Source: an uncultured Rhodospirillaceae bacterium (lineage in GTDB: Bacteria > Pseudomonadota > Alphaproteobacteria > Rhodospirillales > Magnetospirillaceae). Taken from it: DNA of 64,000 nucleotides. The position numbers and the translations under genes are program-made. Shown here one piece after another: positions 8,683 through 17,432 of the stretch. The notes under the pieces were generated by a model. The model did not search any database. It saw only the letters and a program-made list of their open reading frames with translations, and had not been told where the DNA came from. Where the stretch lies: assembly GCA_937887565.1 (NCBI GenBank), contig CALABS010000018.1, positions 124,001-188,000 on the forward strand, written 5' to 3'. Positions within the stretch are counted from its first letter, which is position 1, and every line of letters starts with the position of its first letter.

Positions 8683-9101
8683 TCGAAGCCGTGACCTACG
8701 CCCCGGCGGTCGAAAAGGCGCGCAAGGGTTCGTACATCCTGGGCATCATCCTGTTCCTGGTCATCGGGTTCGTGGCCTCGCGGCAGATGGACTCGGCCCT
8801 GGCCGGCATCCTCTTCGGCGCCGTCGGCGCCGCCGGCTACGTGTTCCTGCAGGGCCGCAAGCTGGACCGGCTGCCCGGCCTCACCTTCACCCCCGAGGCG
8901 CTGGTGCTGGATTGGCCGGGAGGCCGCCAGACCATCCGCTGGGACGAGGTGGCCGGCATCGAACGCAAGGGGTCCGGGACCACCTGGACCTTCCTTACCA
9001 AGGCCGGCGGCAAGGTCCGGGTGCGGGCGCTGGGCTTCGAACCCGACGACCTCCAGGCCATCGCCAACCGTCTGGACGCCCACCGCGCCGCCCTGGGCTG
9101 A
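8679..9101 (+). CDS. Small membrane protein with a PH-like C-terminal domain
   Basis: A 140-residue protein not assigned to a named family. Two hydrophobic helices are predicted at about 18-35 and 39-57. They are followed by a soluble region with alternating strands (LTFTPEALVLDW...IRWDEVAGIERKG) that resembles bacterial PH-like domains attached to a membrane hairpin. The ATG overlaps the xthA stop (ATGA), so it is translationally coupled to xthA and followed by a terminator-like hairpin. Function unknown; any link to DNA repair is only positional. Confidence 0.7.
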   Translation: MIEAVTYAPAVEKARKGSYILGIILFLVIGFVASRQMDSALAGILFGAVGAAGYVFLQGRKLDRLPGLTFTPEALVLDWPGGRQTIRWDEVAGIERKGSGTTWTFLTKAGGKVRVRALGFEPDDLQAIANRLDAHRAALG

Positions 9102-9123
9102 CCGCCGCCGCGACGGGCGGCGG
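9102..9123 (+). terminator. Intrinsic-terminator-like hairpin after xthA and its partner gene
   Basis: An 8-bp perfect GC stem (CCGCCGCC at 9102-9109, GGCGGCGG at 9116-9123) with a 6-base loop begins directly after the stop codon and is followed by GTTATT. The short T-tract is weak, but the position fits termination of the xthA operon. Confidence 0.55.
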
Positions 9124-9144
9124 GTTATTCCACGCCTATAACAT

Positions 9145-9191
9145 GCACCTCTAATACATAATTACATATTGCGACCGGTTCTTAGAGGCGC
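9145..9191 (+). promoter_or_regulatory. Possible SD-sequestering stem in the fpr leader
   Basis: GCACCTCTAA (9145-9154) pairs with TTAGAGGCGC (9182-9191) over 9 of 10 positions. The right arm contains the GAGG that serves as ribosome-binding site for the ATG at 9195. The AT-rich stretch between the arms may instead hold the promoter, in which case the left arm would not be transcribed. Shown by sequence; function inferred. Confidence 0.35.
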
Positions 9192-9194
9192 TAT

Positions 9195-10007
9195 ATGTCG
9201 GGTGCGTTCACTTCGGCAGGTGCGAAAGGCATGTCGTCCAACATCCTGGAAAAGACCGTTCTCGACGTCCAACACTGGACGGATTCGCTGTTCACCCTGA
9301 AGCTGACCCGCGACCCGGGGTTCCGCTTCGCCAACGGCCAATTCGCCATGATCGGGCTGATGGTCGACGGCAAGCCGCTGATGCGCGCCTATTCCATGGT
9401 CAGCGCCAACTACGAGGAGCACCTGGAGTTCCTGTCCATCAAGGTGCCGAACGGCCCCCTGACCTCGCGCCTGCAGCACGTCAAGCCCGGCGACACCATC
9501 CTGGTCAACAAGAAGACGACGGGGACGCTGGTGCTCGACAACCTGCTGCCGGGGCGGACGCTCTATCTCCTCTCCACCGGCACCGGCATCGCCCCGTTCC
9601 TGTCGATCATCAAGGACCCCGAGGTCTACGAGCGCTTCGACAAGGTCGTGCTGACCCATACCTGCCGCTACGTCCGCGACCTGGTCTACGAGGACTTCAT
9701 CCGCAGCGAGCTGCCGGCCAACGACTTCTTCGGCGACGAGGCGCGCGCGAAGCTGGTCTATTACCCCACCGTCACCCGCGAGCCCTTCCGCACCCAGGGC
9801 CGCATCACCGACCTGATCAAGGACGGCACGTTCTTCTCGGACCTCGGCCTCGCTCCCCTCGACAAGGAGCATGACCGGGTGATGATCTGCGGCAATCCGC
9901 ACATGCTGGAGGAGGTCCAGGCCTATCTCGACGGGTTGGGCTTCGCCGAGGGCAGCCACTCGGGTGCCGGCCACTACGTCATCGAAAAGGCCTTCGCCGA
10001 GAAATGA
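9195..10007 (+). CDS. fpr: Ferredoxin-NADP(+) reductase
   Basis: A 270-residue FAD-binding reductase of the bacterial FPR type, moving electrons between NADP(H) and ferredoxin or flavodoxin. The FAD-binding RAYS motif is at about 64-67, the NADP-binding glycine motif STGTGIAPF follows, and the chain ends in a short FAEK tail like other subclass members. The ATG at 9195 has AGAGG six bases upstream, while the ATG at 9231 (MSSNILEKTV) is where strong family similarity begins; I kept the former for its better ribosome-binding site. These enzymes often serve oxidative-stress and Fe-S repair pathways. It converges on the diiron oxidase gene. Confidence 0.93.
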   Translation: MSGAFTSAGAKGMSSNILEKTVLDVQHWTDSLFTLKLTRDPGFRFANGQFAMIGLMVDGKPLMRAYSMVSANYEEHLEFLSIKVPNGPLTSRLQHVKPGDTILVNKKTTGTLVLDNLLPGRTLYLLSTGTGIAPFLSIIKDPEVYERFDKVVLTHTCRYVRDLVYEDFIRSELPANDFFGDEARAKLVYYPTVTREPFRTQGRITDLIKDGTFFSDLGLAPLDKEHDRVMICGNPHMLEEVQAYLDGLGFAEGSHSGAGHYVIEKAFAEK

Positions 10008-10028
10008 CCGCCCCGGACGGCGGACGCC

Positions 10029-11234
10029 TCACCGGAACACGAACGGCACGCCGGCCTTGCCGCGATAGGTGAAGCCGCCGACCACCCGGTGATCGGCCAC
10101 CGTCGCGCGGGCCTCGCGCAGCAGGTGCTCGATGCGGCGGTCGGTCAGGCGGTAGCGCGACTCCAGGCCGATATCCCCAAGGCCGGCGCAGTCCTCGCCG
10201 AAGACGTGGGAATATACGTCGGTCATCATGCCATGGCGGCTGGCCATCAGGGTGTTGCAGGCGTTCTTCACCGCCCCCAAATCCTCGGGGCCGCGCATGT
10301 GCAAGGACGTCACCAGCATGACCGACACCGCGTGCAGCACGTCGTAGCGGACATGGGCGATGAACACCTCCAGGTCCTTCTGGGTCAGATGCGCCTTCTC
10401 GCGCGCCGCGAAGCGGATCAGCCCGCCCAGGACCAGGCTGAAGAACTCGGGCACCCCCCATTCCATGCCCAGTCCCACCGAGGCCAGGGCCTCCAGTGGC
10501 GAATAGCCGGGATGGGAGGCGACCAGACGCTGGGTCAGCACGTTGTCGGCGACGCCTGGCAGCATGGGCACGTCCTGCTCGGCGGGAGGAATCTTCAGGC
10601 CGTCGAACAGTTGCCGGTACATGACGATGTGGGTCTTGGCCAACAGCAGGTGCCCGAGGTCCGGATAGTCCTCGACCGCGTGGCTGCCGACCCCGTATTC
10701 GTCGGCCACCAGCTGCGCCAGCGAGATCTGGGTGATTTCCGAGATGCGCTCGTTCAGCTCGCCATAGGGCAGGTCCATCAGGCCGTGGAAGCGGCCGATG
10801 GCCATGGCCACGCATTGGCGAGTGTTCTTGACCTGGTTGAAGTACTGGGTGGCGAAGCGGCGGACCTGGGCGGCGTCGATGCGGCCCTCGAACACCCGCA
10901 CGAAGAACGGGTGCCGCCACACCGGGTGGCTGAGCACGTGGTCGTGGAGGTCCAGGAACATGGCCTCCAGCGCGCCCTTCTCGAACAGGGCCACGCGGTG
11001 GAACGGGTTGTCGGCGGGCACCCGCTCGCGCAGGGCGGCGAACAGCGTCTGCAACGGTGCGCCGGGCCGCTCGACCTCGGCGACGACGCGGGTGAAGTCC
11101 TCGCGCTGGCTGAGCTTGAAGGCCTCCAGCACGCCCTCGGCATCCAACTGCAGGAGGTTGGGAAGGGGATGGACCTCGGACGGCAGCACCGGCTCGCCGC
11201 CCGCGAAGAACACCAGATCGGAAAACCGCTCCAT
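10029..11234 (-). CDS. Heme-oxygenase-like diiron (iron-containing redox) enzyme
   Basis: A 401-residue soluble protein. The middle and C-terminal part (about 90-330) is helical and resembles the iron-containing redox enzyme/Haem_oxygenas_2 group (heme-oxygenase-like fold used by PqqC, CADD, UndA and SznF-type oxidases), with acidic-histidine clusters such as LVADEYGVGSHAVEDYPDLGH near 175-195 that could supply metal ligands. About 90 N-terminal residues are extra. The ATG at 11234 overlaps the upstream hemerythrin-receiver stop by one base (TGATG), so the two are coupled. The open frame continues upstream over the partner gene and is ignored. The reaction is unknown. Confidence 0.75.
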   Translation of the reverse strand: MERFSDLVFFAGGEPVLPSEVHPLPNLLQLDAEGVLEAFKLSQREDFTRVVAEVERPGAPLQTLFAALRERVPADNPFHRVALFEKGALEAMFLDLHDHVLSHPVWRHPFFVRVFEGRIDAAQVRRFATQYFNQVKNTRQCVAMAIGRFHGLMDLPYGELNERISEITQISLAQLVADEYGVGSHAVEDYPDLGHLLLAKTHIVMYRQLFDGLKIPPAEQDVPMLPGVADNVLTQRLVASHPGYSPLEALASVGLGMEWGVPEFFSLVLGGLIRFAAREKAHLTQKDLEVFIAHVRYDVLHAVSVMLVTSLHMRGPEDLGAVKNACNTLMASRHGMMTDVYSHVFGEDCAGLGDIGLESRYRLTDRRIEHLLREARATVADHRVVGGFTYRGKAGVPFVFR

Positions 11235-12094
11235 CACGCTTTCTCCCTCGGCGGCCGGGTCATCAGCCGCGCCAGGCACATCAAGAGCCCGCGCGCCGAG
11301 ATCGGCTTCTCCATGAATTCGTCCGCCCCCGCGTTCAGGGCGACGTCGCGATTGGCGAGGCGCTCGTGCCCCGACAGCATGACCACCGGAAGCTGGGCCA
11401 GCGCCGGCTGTCGGCGGATCCACGCCACCAGGTCGAGGCCGCTCTCGACCCCCACATGCCAGTCGGTCACCACCACGTCCACGGTCACCGCCTCCAGGGC
11501 CGAGCGCGCCGTGGACAGGTTGTGGGCGTTGCGGATGTCCCGCACCCCCACCCCCTCCAGGATGGTGCGCATGACCTGGCAGAAGTTCTGGTTGTCGTCC
11601 ACCACCAGGATGCGCAGGCTCCGCCAGTCGAGCCCGCTGCCCGCGGCGCGCGGCCCGGTCATGGAGATGCTCTCGGCGGCATTCTCGGCGCCCTCGTGGC
11701 CGATGACCCAGGCGCGGTAGTCCATGTCGGTCGAGCAGATGTGCTCGATCAGCCATTTGTGCAGGAACTCCAGGCAGTCCTTGGCGCGAACCGCCGTCTG
11801 GTCCTGGTCGTAGCGGGTCTTGAGGTCACGCACCTGCCGGGCCAGCTTGTGGTGCATGACGATGTGGGCGCTCAGCGCCGGATAGCGGCAGGCCTCCATC
11901 ACCCGCTCCTCGCGGGCGAAATGGTAGTCGGCGTAATCCGCCAACGCCTTCAGCACGCTGCCCAGCGTGGCGTACTCCTCCTCGTCGCCGATGGAGCGGT
12001 GCAGGTCGTTGATCAGCCCGACCAGCGTCTTGTGGTCCGCGTCCAGGACGGGGACGCCGACGCTCATCATCTCGCTCCAGGTGATGGCGGCCAT
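11234..12094 (-). CDS. Bacteriohemerythrin-response regulator receiver fusion
   Basis: A 286-residue two-domain protein. Residues 1-130 are a bacteriohemerythrin with the full diiron ligand set at canonical spacing: His21, His58, Glu62, His77, His81, His118 and Asp123. Residues 160-282 are a CheY-like receiver with the acidic pair Asp166-Asp167, phospho-acceptor Asp211 (VVTDWHV), Ser241 and Lys263. There is no output domain. Hemerythrins bind O2 reversibly, so the protein may couple oxygen (or NO/redox) state to phosphorylation signalling (inference). It is coupled to the diiron enzyme downstream and follows ilvD by 21 bp. Confidence 0.88.
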   Translation of the reverse strand: MAAITWSEMMSVGVPVLDADHKTLVGLINDLHRSIGDEEEYATLGSVLKALADYADYHFAREERVMEACRYPALSAHIVMHHKLARQVRDLKTRYDQDQTAVRAKDCLEFLHKWLIEHICSTDMDYRAWVIGHEGAENAAESISMTGPRAAGSGLDWRSLRILVVDDNQNFCQVMRTILEGVGVRDIRNAHNLSTARSALEAVTVDVVVTDWHVGVESGLDLVAWIRRQPALAQLPVVMLSGHERLANRDVALNAGADEFMEKPISARGLLMCLARLMTRPPREKA

Positions 12095-12115
12095 GCGTCC
12101 CGGTCCCTTCGCCGA

Positions 12116-13969
12116 TCAGCGCTTGTCGAGCTGGCTGACGTCGCGCACCGCCCCGCGCGCCGCGCTGGTGGTCATGGCGGCATAGGCCCGAAGCGCCTGG
12201 CTGACCGGCCGGTCGCGGTCGGCGGGCCGCCACGCCTTGGCGCCCTTGGCTTCCATGGCGGCGCGCCGCCTCGCCAACTCGTCGTCCGACAGCCGCACGT
12301 TGATGGCGCGGTTGGGGATGTCGATGTCGATGATGTCGCCGGGCTCGACCAGGCCGATGGCGCCGCCCTCGGCTGCCTCGGGCGAGGCATGGCCGATGGA
12401 CAGCCCCGAGGTGCCGCCCGAGAAGCGGCCGTCGGTGATCAGCGCGCACTGCTTGCCCAAGCCCATGCTCTTGATATAGCTGGTGGGATAGAGCATCTCC
12501 TGCATGCCGGGGCCGCCCTTGGGGCCCTCGTAGCGGACGATGACCACGTCGCCGGCCTTGACGCCGCCGCCCAGGATCTTGGCCACCGCCTCGTCCTGGC
12601 TCTCGCAGATCACCGCCGGCCCCGAGAATTTCAGGATGCTCTCGTCGACGCCGGCGGTCTTCACGATGCAGCCGTCCAGCGCGATGTTGCCGAACAGCAC
12701 CGCCAGGCCGCCGTCCTTGGAGAAGGCGTTTTCCTTCGACCGGATCACGCCCTTGGCGCGGTCGGCGTCCAGCTCCTTCCAGCGATTGGCCTGGGAGAAC
12801 GCCTCGGTGGTGCGCACGCCGCCGGGCGCCGCCTTGTAGAATTCCTGCACCTTGGGATCGTTGGTGCGGCAGATGTCCCAGCGGTTCAACGCCTCGGCCA
12901 TGGTCGGCGCGTGGACGGTCGGGCATTCGCCGTGCAGCAGCCCCGCCGTCTCGAGCTGGCCCAGGATGCCCATGATGCCGCCGGCGCGATGCACGTCCTC
13001 GATATGGACGTCGGCGATGTTGGGCGCGACCTTGCACAGGCAGGGCACACGGCGGCTCAAGCGGTCGATGTCGGCCATGGTGAAGTCGACCCCGGCCTCC
13101 TGGGCGGCGGCCAGCAGGTGCAGCACGGTGTTGGTCGACCCGCCCATGGCGATGTCCAGGGTCATGGCGTTCTCGAACGCCTTGAAGCTGGCGACCGAGC
13201 GCGGCAGCACGCTGGCATCGTCCTGTTCATAGTGGCGGCGGGTGATCTCGACGATGCGGCGGCCGGCCTCCAGGAACACGTCGCGACGGTCGGCATGGGT
13301 GGCGACCACGGTGCCGTTGCCGGGCAAGGCCAGGCCCAGCGCCTCGGCCAGGCAGTTCATGGAATTGGCGGTGAACATGCCCGAGCACGAGCCGCAGGTG
13401 GGGCAGCTCGAACGCTCGTATTCCTCGACGTCGGCGTCGCTGACCGCCTTGTCGGCGGCCTTGATCATGGCATCGATCAGGTCCACCGCGTGGGTCTCGC
13501 CCTGGATGGTGACCTTGCCGGCCTCCATGGGGCCGCCCGAGACGAAGATGGTGGGGATGTTGAGCCTGAGGCTCGCCATCAGCATGCCAGGGGTGATCTT
13601 GTCGCAGTTGGAGATGCACACCAGCGCGTCGGCGCAGTGGGCGTTGACCATGTATTCCACCGCGTCGGCGATGATCTCGCGCGACGGCAGCGAATACAGC
13701 ATGCCCGCGTGCCCCATGGCGATGCCGTCGTCGATGGCGATGGTGTTGAATTCCTTGGCGACGGCGCCCGCCTTCTCGATCTCGCGCGCCACCATCTGGC
13801 CCAGGTCCTTCAGGTGCACGTGGCCGGGCACGAACTGGGTGAAGGAGTTGGCGATGGCGATGATCGGCTTGCCGAAATCCGCGTCCGTCATGCCCGTGGC
13901 GCGCCACAGGCCGCGCGCGCCGGCCATGTTGCGGCCGTGGGTGGAAGTGCGGGAGCGGTATTCCGGCAT
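12116..13969 (-). CDS. ilvD: Dihydroxy-acid dehydratase
   Basis: A 617-residue Fe-S dehydratase catalysing the third step of valine/isoleucine and pantothenate precursor synthesis. The cluster ligands Cys122 (VCISNCDKITPG) and Cys195 (SCPTCGSCSGMFTANSMNCL) sit at the same positions as in E. coli IlvD, and the length agrees. The ATG at 13969 (MPEYRSRTSTHG) has AAAGG about ten bases upstream; a 23-codon upstream extension is non-homologous. It faces away from the small membrane-protein gene at 14069. Confidence 0.97.
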   Translation of the reverse strand: MPEYRSRTSTHGRNMAGARGLWRATGMTDADFGKPIIAIANSFTQFVPGHVHLKDLGQMVAREIEKAGAVAKEFNTIAIDDGIAMGHAGMLYSLPSREIIADAVEYMVNAHCADALVCISNCDKITPGMLMASLRLNIPTIFVSGGPMEAGKVTIQGETHAVDLIDAMIKAADKAVSDADVEEYERSSCPTCGSCSGMFTANSMNCLAEALGLALPGNGTVVATHADRRDVFLEAGRRIVEITRRHYEQDDASVLPRSVASFKAFENAMTLDIAMGGSTNTVLHLLAAAQEAGVDFTMADIDRLSRRVPCLCKVAPNIADVHIEDVHRAGGIMGILGQLETAGLLHGECPTVHAPTMAEALNRWDICRTNDPKVQEFYKAAPGGVRTTEAFSQANRWKELDADRAKGVIRSKENAFSKDGGLAVLFGNIALDGCIVKTAGVDESILKFSGPAVICESQDEAVAKILGGGVKAGDVVIVRYEGPKGGPGMQEMLYPTSYIKSMGLGKQCALITDGRFSGGTSGLSIGHASPEAAEGGAIGLVEPGDIIDIDIPNRAINVRLSDDELARRRAAMEAKGAKAWRPADRDRPVSQALRAYAAMTTSAARGAVRDVSQLDKR

Positions 13970-14068
13970 GATGCTTGAACCTTTTACCAGCGATGGAGGA
14001 AGCTCGACGGTTGGAAAATAGCCCCCCGGGCAGTCCATGCCTAGTCCCTTCGGAGGTCAGCGCCGGTC

Positions 14069-14614
14069 ATGGCCCTCGATCGCCTCACCCTCGCCGCCCT
14101 GGCCGCCATCTTCGCGATGCTGGCGGCGGCCTATTCGCCGTGGTGGCTGGCGGGCGTGGCGGCCGTCGGCGCGGTCTGGGGCTTCGACCGCTGGGCGCGG
14201 CACGGCGGGGTGGCGACCATCCGGGGACCGCGCGGCCGCCCCCTGCCGTTGGCCGACGCCACCAAGGCCCACCATCCCCGCTACGTCATCGGCGATTTCC
14301 TGGCCGCCTGTTGCGACGCCCGCCCCGGCGCCCTGCTGGTCCGGATCGCCGATCTCGACGAGATCATCCGCCAATGCGCCCAGGAATGCCGCCGAGTCGG
14401 CCAGCCGGAGCCGCCCATGGTGCTGGTGCTCAACGCCCTCGATCCCTATTGCGGCGGCTGCGCCCTGCCCTACTCCGCCGCGCTGCTGCGCCAGAAATGG
14501 CGCGACGCCACCTGCAAGGGCGGCGTCGAGGTCGCCGGAGGCGTCCTTCCCACCGCCGAGGGCCGCTGCCCCAAATGCGGAGCCGAGACGGCGATGCTGG
14601 TCTTCGAGGTGTAA
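14069..14614 (+). CDS. Unrecognised membrane-anchored protein with cysteine pairs
   Basis: A 181-residue protein I do not recognise. Two hydrophobic helices near 7-40 anchor it, and the remaining 140 residues are soluble. Two CxxC-type pairs are seen, PYCGGCALP (about 130-138) and RCPKCGAE (about 168-175), spaced like a zinc-ribbon or redox cysteine set, and the middle region also contains CC and CAQEC. It lies alone between ilvD (divergent) and the lytic transglycosylase (convergent). Coding bias and a plausible start support it as real. Confidence 0.6.
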   Translation: MALDRLTLAALAAIFAMLAAAYSPWWLAGVAAVGAVWGFDRWARHGGVATIRGPRGRPLPLADATKAHHPRYVIGDFLAACCDARPGALLVRIADLDEIIRQCAQECRRVGQPEPPMVLVLNALDPYCGGCALPYSAALLRQKWRDATCKGGVEVAGGVLPTAEGRCPKCGAETAMLVFEV

Positions 14615-14642
14615 GGGCGGGCCGATCCGGGTGAAATCGGGC

Positions 14643-16610
14643 TCACCCCCCCGACCGGCCCGCCCACCGCTTGAGGTCGGCCTCCAGCGTCGGGCCCGAG
14701 GTCTTGCCCAGGCGGCGGCGATAGATGGCGACGCTCTCCATCACCCGCTGCACGTAGTTGCGGGTTTCGGTGAAGGGGATCATCTCGATCCAGTCGACCA
14801 CGTCCACCTGGGGATCGCGGGGGTCGCCGTACTCCTTGATCCACCGCCGGGCGCGGCTGGGGCCGGCGTTGTAAGCGGCCAGCGACAGGATGTACGAACC
14901 CTCGAACCCGTCGATCAGGTCGCCCAGATAGGCCGAGCCCAGGCGGACGTTGTAGTTGGGGTCGTCCAGCTTCTTGGCGCTGTACTTGACCTTGATGGCC
15001 TTGGCCACCTGCCGGGCGGTGGCGGGCATCAATTGCATCAGGCCGCGCGCCCCCACCGACGACTGTACGTCGGTCATGAAGCCGCTTTCCTGGCGGATCA
15101 GGGCCAGCACCAGCGCCTTCTCGGGGGTGTTCTCGGCCTGGATCGGCGGCACCGGCCAGCCCTTTTCCACCAGGAACACCCCGTCGCGGTCGGCGCGCCG
15201 CGCCACGGTGACCGCCAGGTCGTCGCGGCCGCCGTCGGCGGCCAGGTTGGCGACCAGGGTGCGCTCGCCGGGGCTGTCGACCACGTCGTTGAGACGGATG
15301 AAGAAGGCGCGCAGATGCTGGTGCTCGCCAGCATCCAGCATCATGCGGATGGCGCGCACCATCTCGCGGCCCTCGAAGTGCTTGACGTCCTCGGCGGTGG
15401 GCTGCGGCGCCTTGGGCAGCGGCCAGCGGTGGTCGTCGAGCCGGGCCGCCGACAGCTGGCCGTAATAGGCGGTGACGAACTGGGCGCCCTTGGTGTACCA
15501 GGCCTTGGCGGCCTTGTCGTCGCGAGCGGCCTCGGCGGCGCGGCCGGCCCAGTAGGCGGCCCGCGACCGCGACAGCGGCGTCGTCACGGCGTCCCACAGG
15601 CGCTGGAAGTGACCCAGGGCGGTCGCGCTTTCGTCCAGGAACCGCAGCGCGATCCATCCGGCCAGGAACTCGGCCTCGGCATATTGGGTGGAGCCGGCCT
15701 CCAGCCCGTGGTCGGCGGCGGTCTGATAGGCCCGCGACACCAACCCCTTCTGCAACGCCCGGCGGGCCAGGATGCCGCGCTCCTGCCACCACGCCTCGGG
15801 CTTGACCGCGTTGCGGGCGGGATGGGACAGCAGGTCGATGGCGTCCTCGTCCAGGTCCTTCTGGCGGCGCCAGCGCACCCGGTCGTAGACCAGACCGGGA
15901 TCGTCGCGCATCTGCTTGGGCACGGCGGCGATGGCCGGCTCGGGATTGGCCTTGCCGTCCTGCAGGGCCAGCCGGGCCTGCGCCAGCAGCCGGCGCGTCG
16001 GCTCGACCTTGAGCAGCATGCGCTGGGCGGCGGCCTCCTGCCGCTCCCACAGCAGGCGGTCGAGGCGCTTCCAGTGGTCGCCCTGCTGAAGGTAGTCGCC
16101 GAACAGGGTCAGGAACTGCCTTTCCTGCATCACCCCGAAGCTTCCCTCCGTCCACGCCGCCCGGATGACCGCCACCGCCTCGTCGCGGCGGCCGGCGTTG
16201 AGCTGTGCGCGGGCCAAGGCCATGGCACCATCCACCGTCTCGGGCCGCCGGGTCCTGAACCACGCCAGGACCTGGTCGTCGGGGGTGGCGGCGGTGATGG
16301 CCTCCTCGGCGCGGCGCGCCAGGATGGACATCAGCGGCCAGTCGGGGCTGGATTCGATGAACGAGCCGATCTCGGCGAAGCTGGCATTGGCGTTGGGCTT
16401 CGTATAGGCCATCCATCGCACCAGCTTGGCCAGCAGGCGGTCCTTGGCGGCCAGCGCGCGGCGCTCGGCCTCGTCGTAGTGATCCTTGCGGGCGGCCGCG
16501 AACACCTCGCGCGCCACCTTGGGGCCGGCCGCGCCGGCCGCCGAGGCGGCCTGCGGGATGGCGGACAGCAAGCCGACGGCGAACAGGAATACGGCGGATG
16601 CGACCTTCAC
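14643..16610 (-). CDS. slt: Soluble lytic murein transglycosylase
   Basis: A 655-residue periplasmic lytic transglycosylase that cleaves the MurNAc-GlcNAc bond to form 1,6-anhydro-muropeptides, the substrates NagZ later processes. An N-terminal signal peptide (to about residue 24) precedes a long superhelical U-domain. The catalytic SLT domain lies near 495-620 with Glu508 in ALIRQESGFMTD, then GARGLMQLMPATA and AAYNAGPSRA. The start appears to be GTG at 16610, with GAGGG about five bases upstream. It stands as its own unit. Confidence 0.92.
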   Translation of the reverse strand: MKVASAVFLFAVGLLSAIPQAASAAGAAGPKVAREVFAAARKDHYDEAERRALAAKDRLLAKLVRWMAYTKPNANASFAEIGSFIESSPDWPLMSILARRAEEAITAATPDDQVLAWFRTRRPETVDGAMALARAQLNAGRRDEAVAVIRAAWTEGSFGVMQERQFLTLFGDYLQQGDHWKRLDRLLWERQEAAAQRMLLKVEPTRRLLAQARLALQDGKANPEPAIAAVPKQMRDDPGLVYDRVRWRRQKDLDEDAIDLLSHPARNAVKPEAWWQERGILARRALQKGLVSRAYQTAADHGLEAGSTQYAEAEFLAGWIALRFLDESATALGHFQRLWDAVTTPLSRSRAAYWAGRAAEAARDDKAAKAWYTKGAQFVTAYYGQLSAARLDDHRWPLPKAPQPTAEDVKHFEGREMVRAIRMMLDAGEHQHLRAFFIRLNDVVDSPGERTLVANLAADGGRDDLAVTVARRADRDGVFLVEKGWPVPPIQAENTPEKALVLALIRQESGFMTDVQSSVGARGLMQLMPATARQVAKAIKVKYSAKKLDDPNYNVRLGSAYLGDLIDGFEGSYILSLAAYNAGPSRARRWIKEYGDPRDPQVDVVDWIEMIPFTETRNYVQRVMESVAIYRRRLGKTSGPTLEADLKRWAGRSGG

Positions 16611-16740
16611 GAAACCCTCGACGCGATTACGGGAACTACCTACGCCCTTACAGCAACGAGGGCATTCTAGGGAAGCGTCGAAAGAAGGTGCAAGGCGGTC
16701 GGCAGGTTATCCCCAGCGATTTGGTGGTAGCGACGGGCAT

Positions 16741-16763
16741 CCGGGGAGACCGACGCTCCCCGG
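16741..16763 (-). terminator. Hairpin downstream of the copper chaperone gene
   Basis: CCGGGGAG (16741-16748) and CTCCCCGG (16756-16763) form a perfect 8-bp stem with a 7-base loop, 11 bases past the stop of the minus-strand copper chaperone gene. No T-tract follows, so termination efficiency is uncertain. Confidence 0.45.
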
Positions 16764-16774
16764 CCCCGATCCGT

Positions 16775-17257
16775 TCAGTGCCCGTGCGGCATGGTTCCCA
16801 TGGCGCCGGCCGGCCCCATGGCGCCGGCGCCGGCGACCATGGCCTCGACCTCCATGGAGCCGGCCTTCTCGAAGGTCAGCGTCAGGGGGAAGGACTCCCC
16901 TTCCTTCAACGGCGCCTTCAGCTTGATCAGCATGATGTGGAGACCGCCCGGGGCGAACACCGCCGTGGCGCCGGGATCGACGTCGACGCCGTCGATCCGG
17001 CGCATCTTCATCACCCCGTCCTCCATCAGATGGGTATGGATCTCGGTGATCTCGGAAACGCCGGCCGAGGCCTTGACCAGGCGGTCGGCCGTCGTGCCGG
17101 TGTTGGTGACGACCAAATAGGCGGCGCCGGTGCGCGCCACGGTGGCGCGGGCCCAGGGGTCCTGGACGACCAGGTCGCCCTTCCTGAACTCGGCGGCCCC
17201 GGCGGCCATGGGCAGGGCAAGGGCCGCAGCCAGGACGGCGAGGGAAATCCTGTTCAT
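16775..17257 (-). CDS. Periplasmic copper chaperone PCu(A)C
   Basis: A 160-residue exported protein with a cleavable signal peptide (to about residue 21). The full PCu(A)C copper-binding signature H-x10-M-x21-H-x-M is present as His74, Met85, His107 and Met109. A His/Met-rich C-terminal tail (ending GTMPHGH) may add copper ligands. The family delivers Cu(I) to the CuA site of cytochrome oxidase or stores periplasmic copper. No oxidase or Sco gene is adjacent; the nearest copper-related hint in the window is the DUF2946-like gene at 61072. Confidence 0.92.
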   Translation of the reverse strand: MNRISLAVLAAALALPMAAGAAEFRKGDLVVQDPWARATVARTGAAYLVVTNTGTTADRLVKASAGVSEITEIHTHLMEDGVMKMRRIDGVDVDPGATAVFAPGGLHIMLIKLKAPLKEGESFPLTLTFEKAGSMEVEAMVAGAGAMGPAGAMGTMPHGH

Positions 17258-17432
17258 GATGATGCTCCGTGTGGGATGCGGATGGCGCGGCGGTCGGCCT
17301 CGACGGCGCGAGTGTCCGCCGGGCTCTGATCCAAGTCAACCCATCCACCCCGTCTCGGTCGGCTTGCCCCGCCGGGCGCTTCCGGTTAATGTCCCCGATT
17401 CCAGGCCCTCCACCTCATTTGGGAACACGACC

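Noticed and set aside
11366..13978. Long plus-strand open frame over ilvD
   Set aside because: Antisense shadow; no start signal or homology, and ilvD is complete on the other strand.
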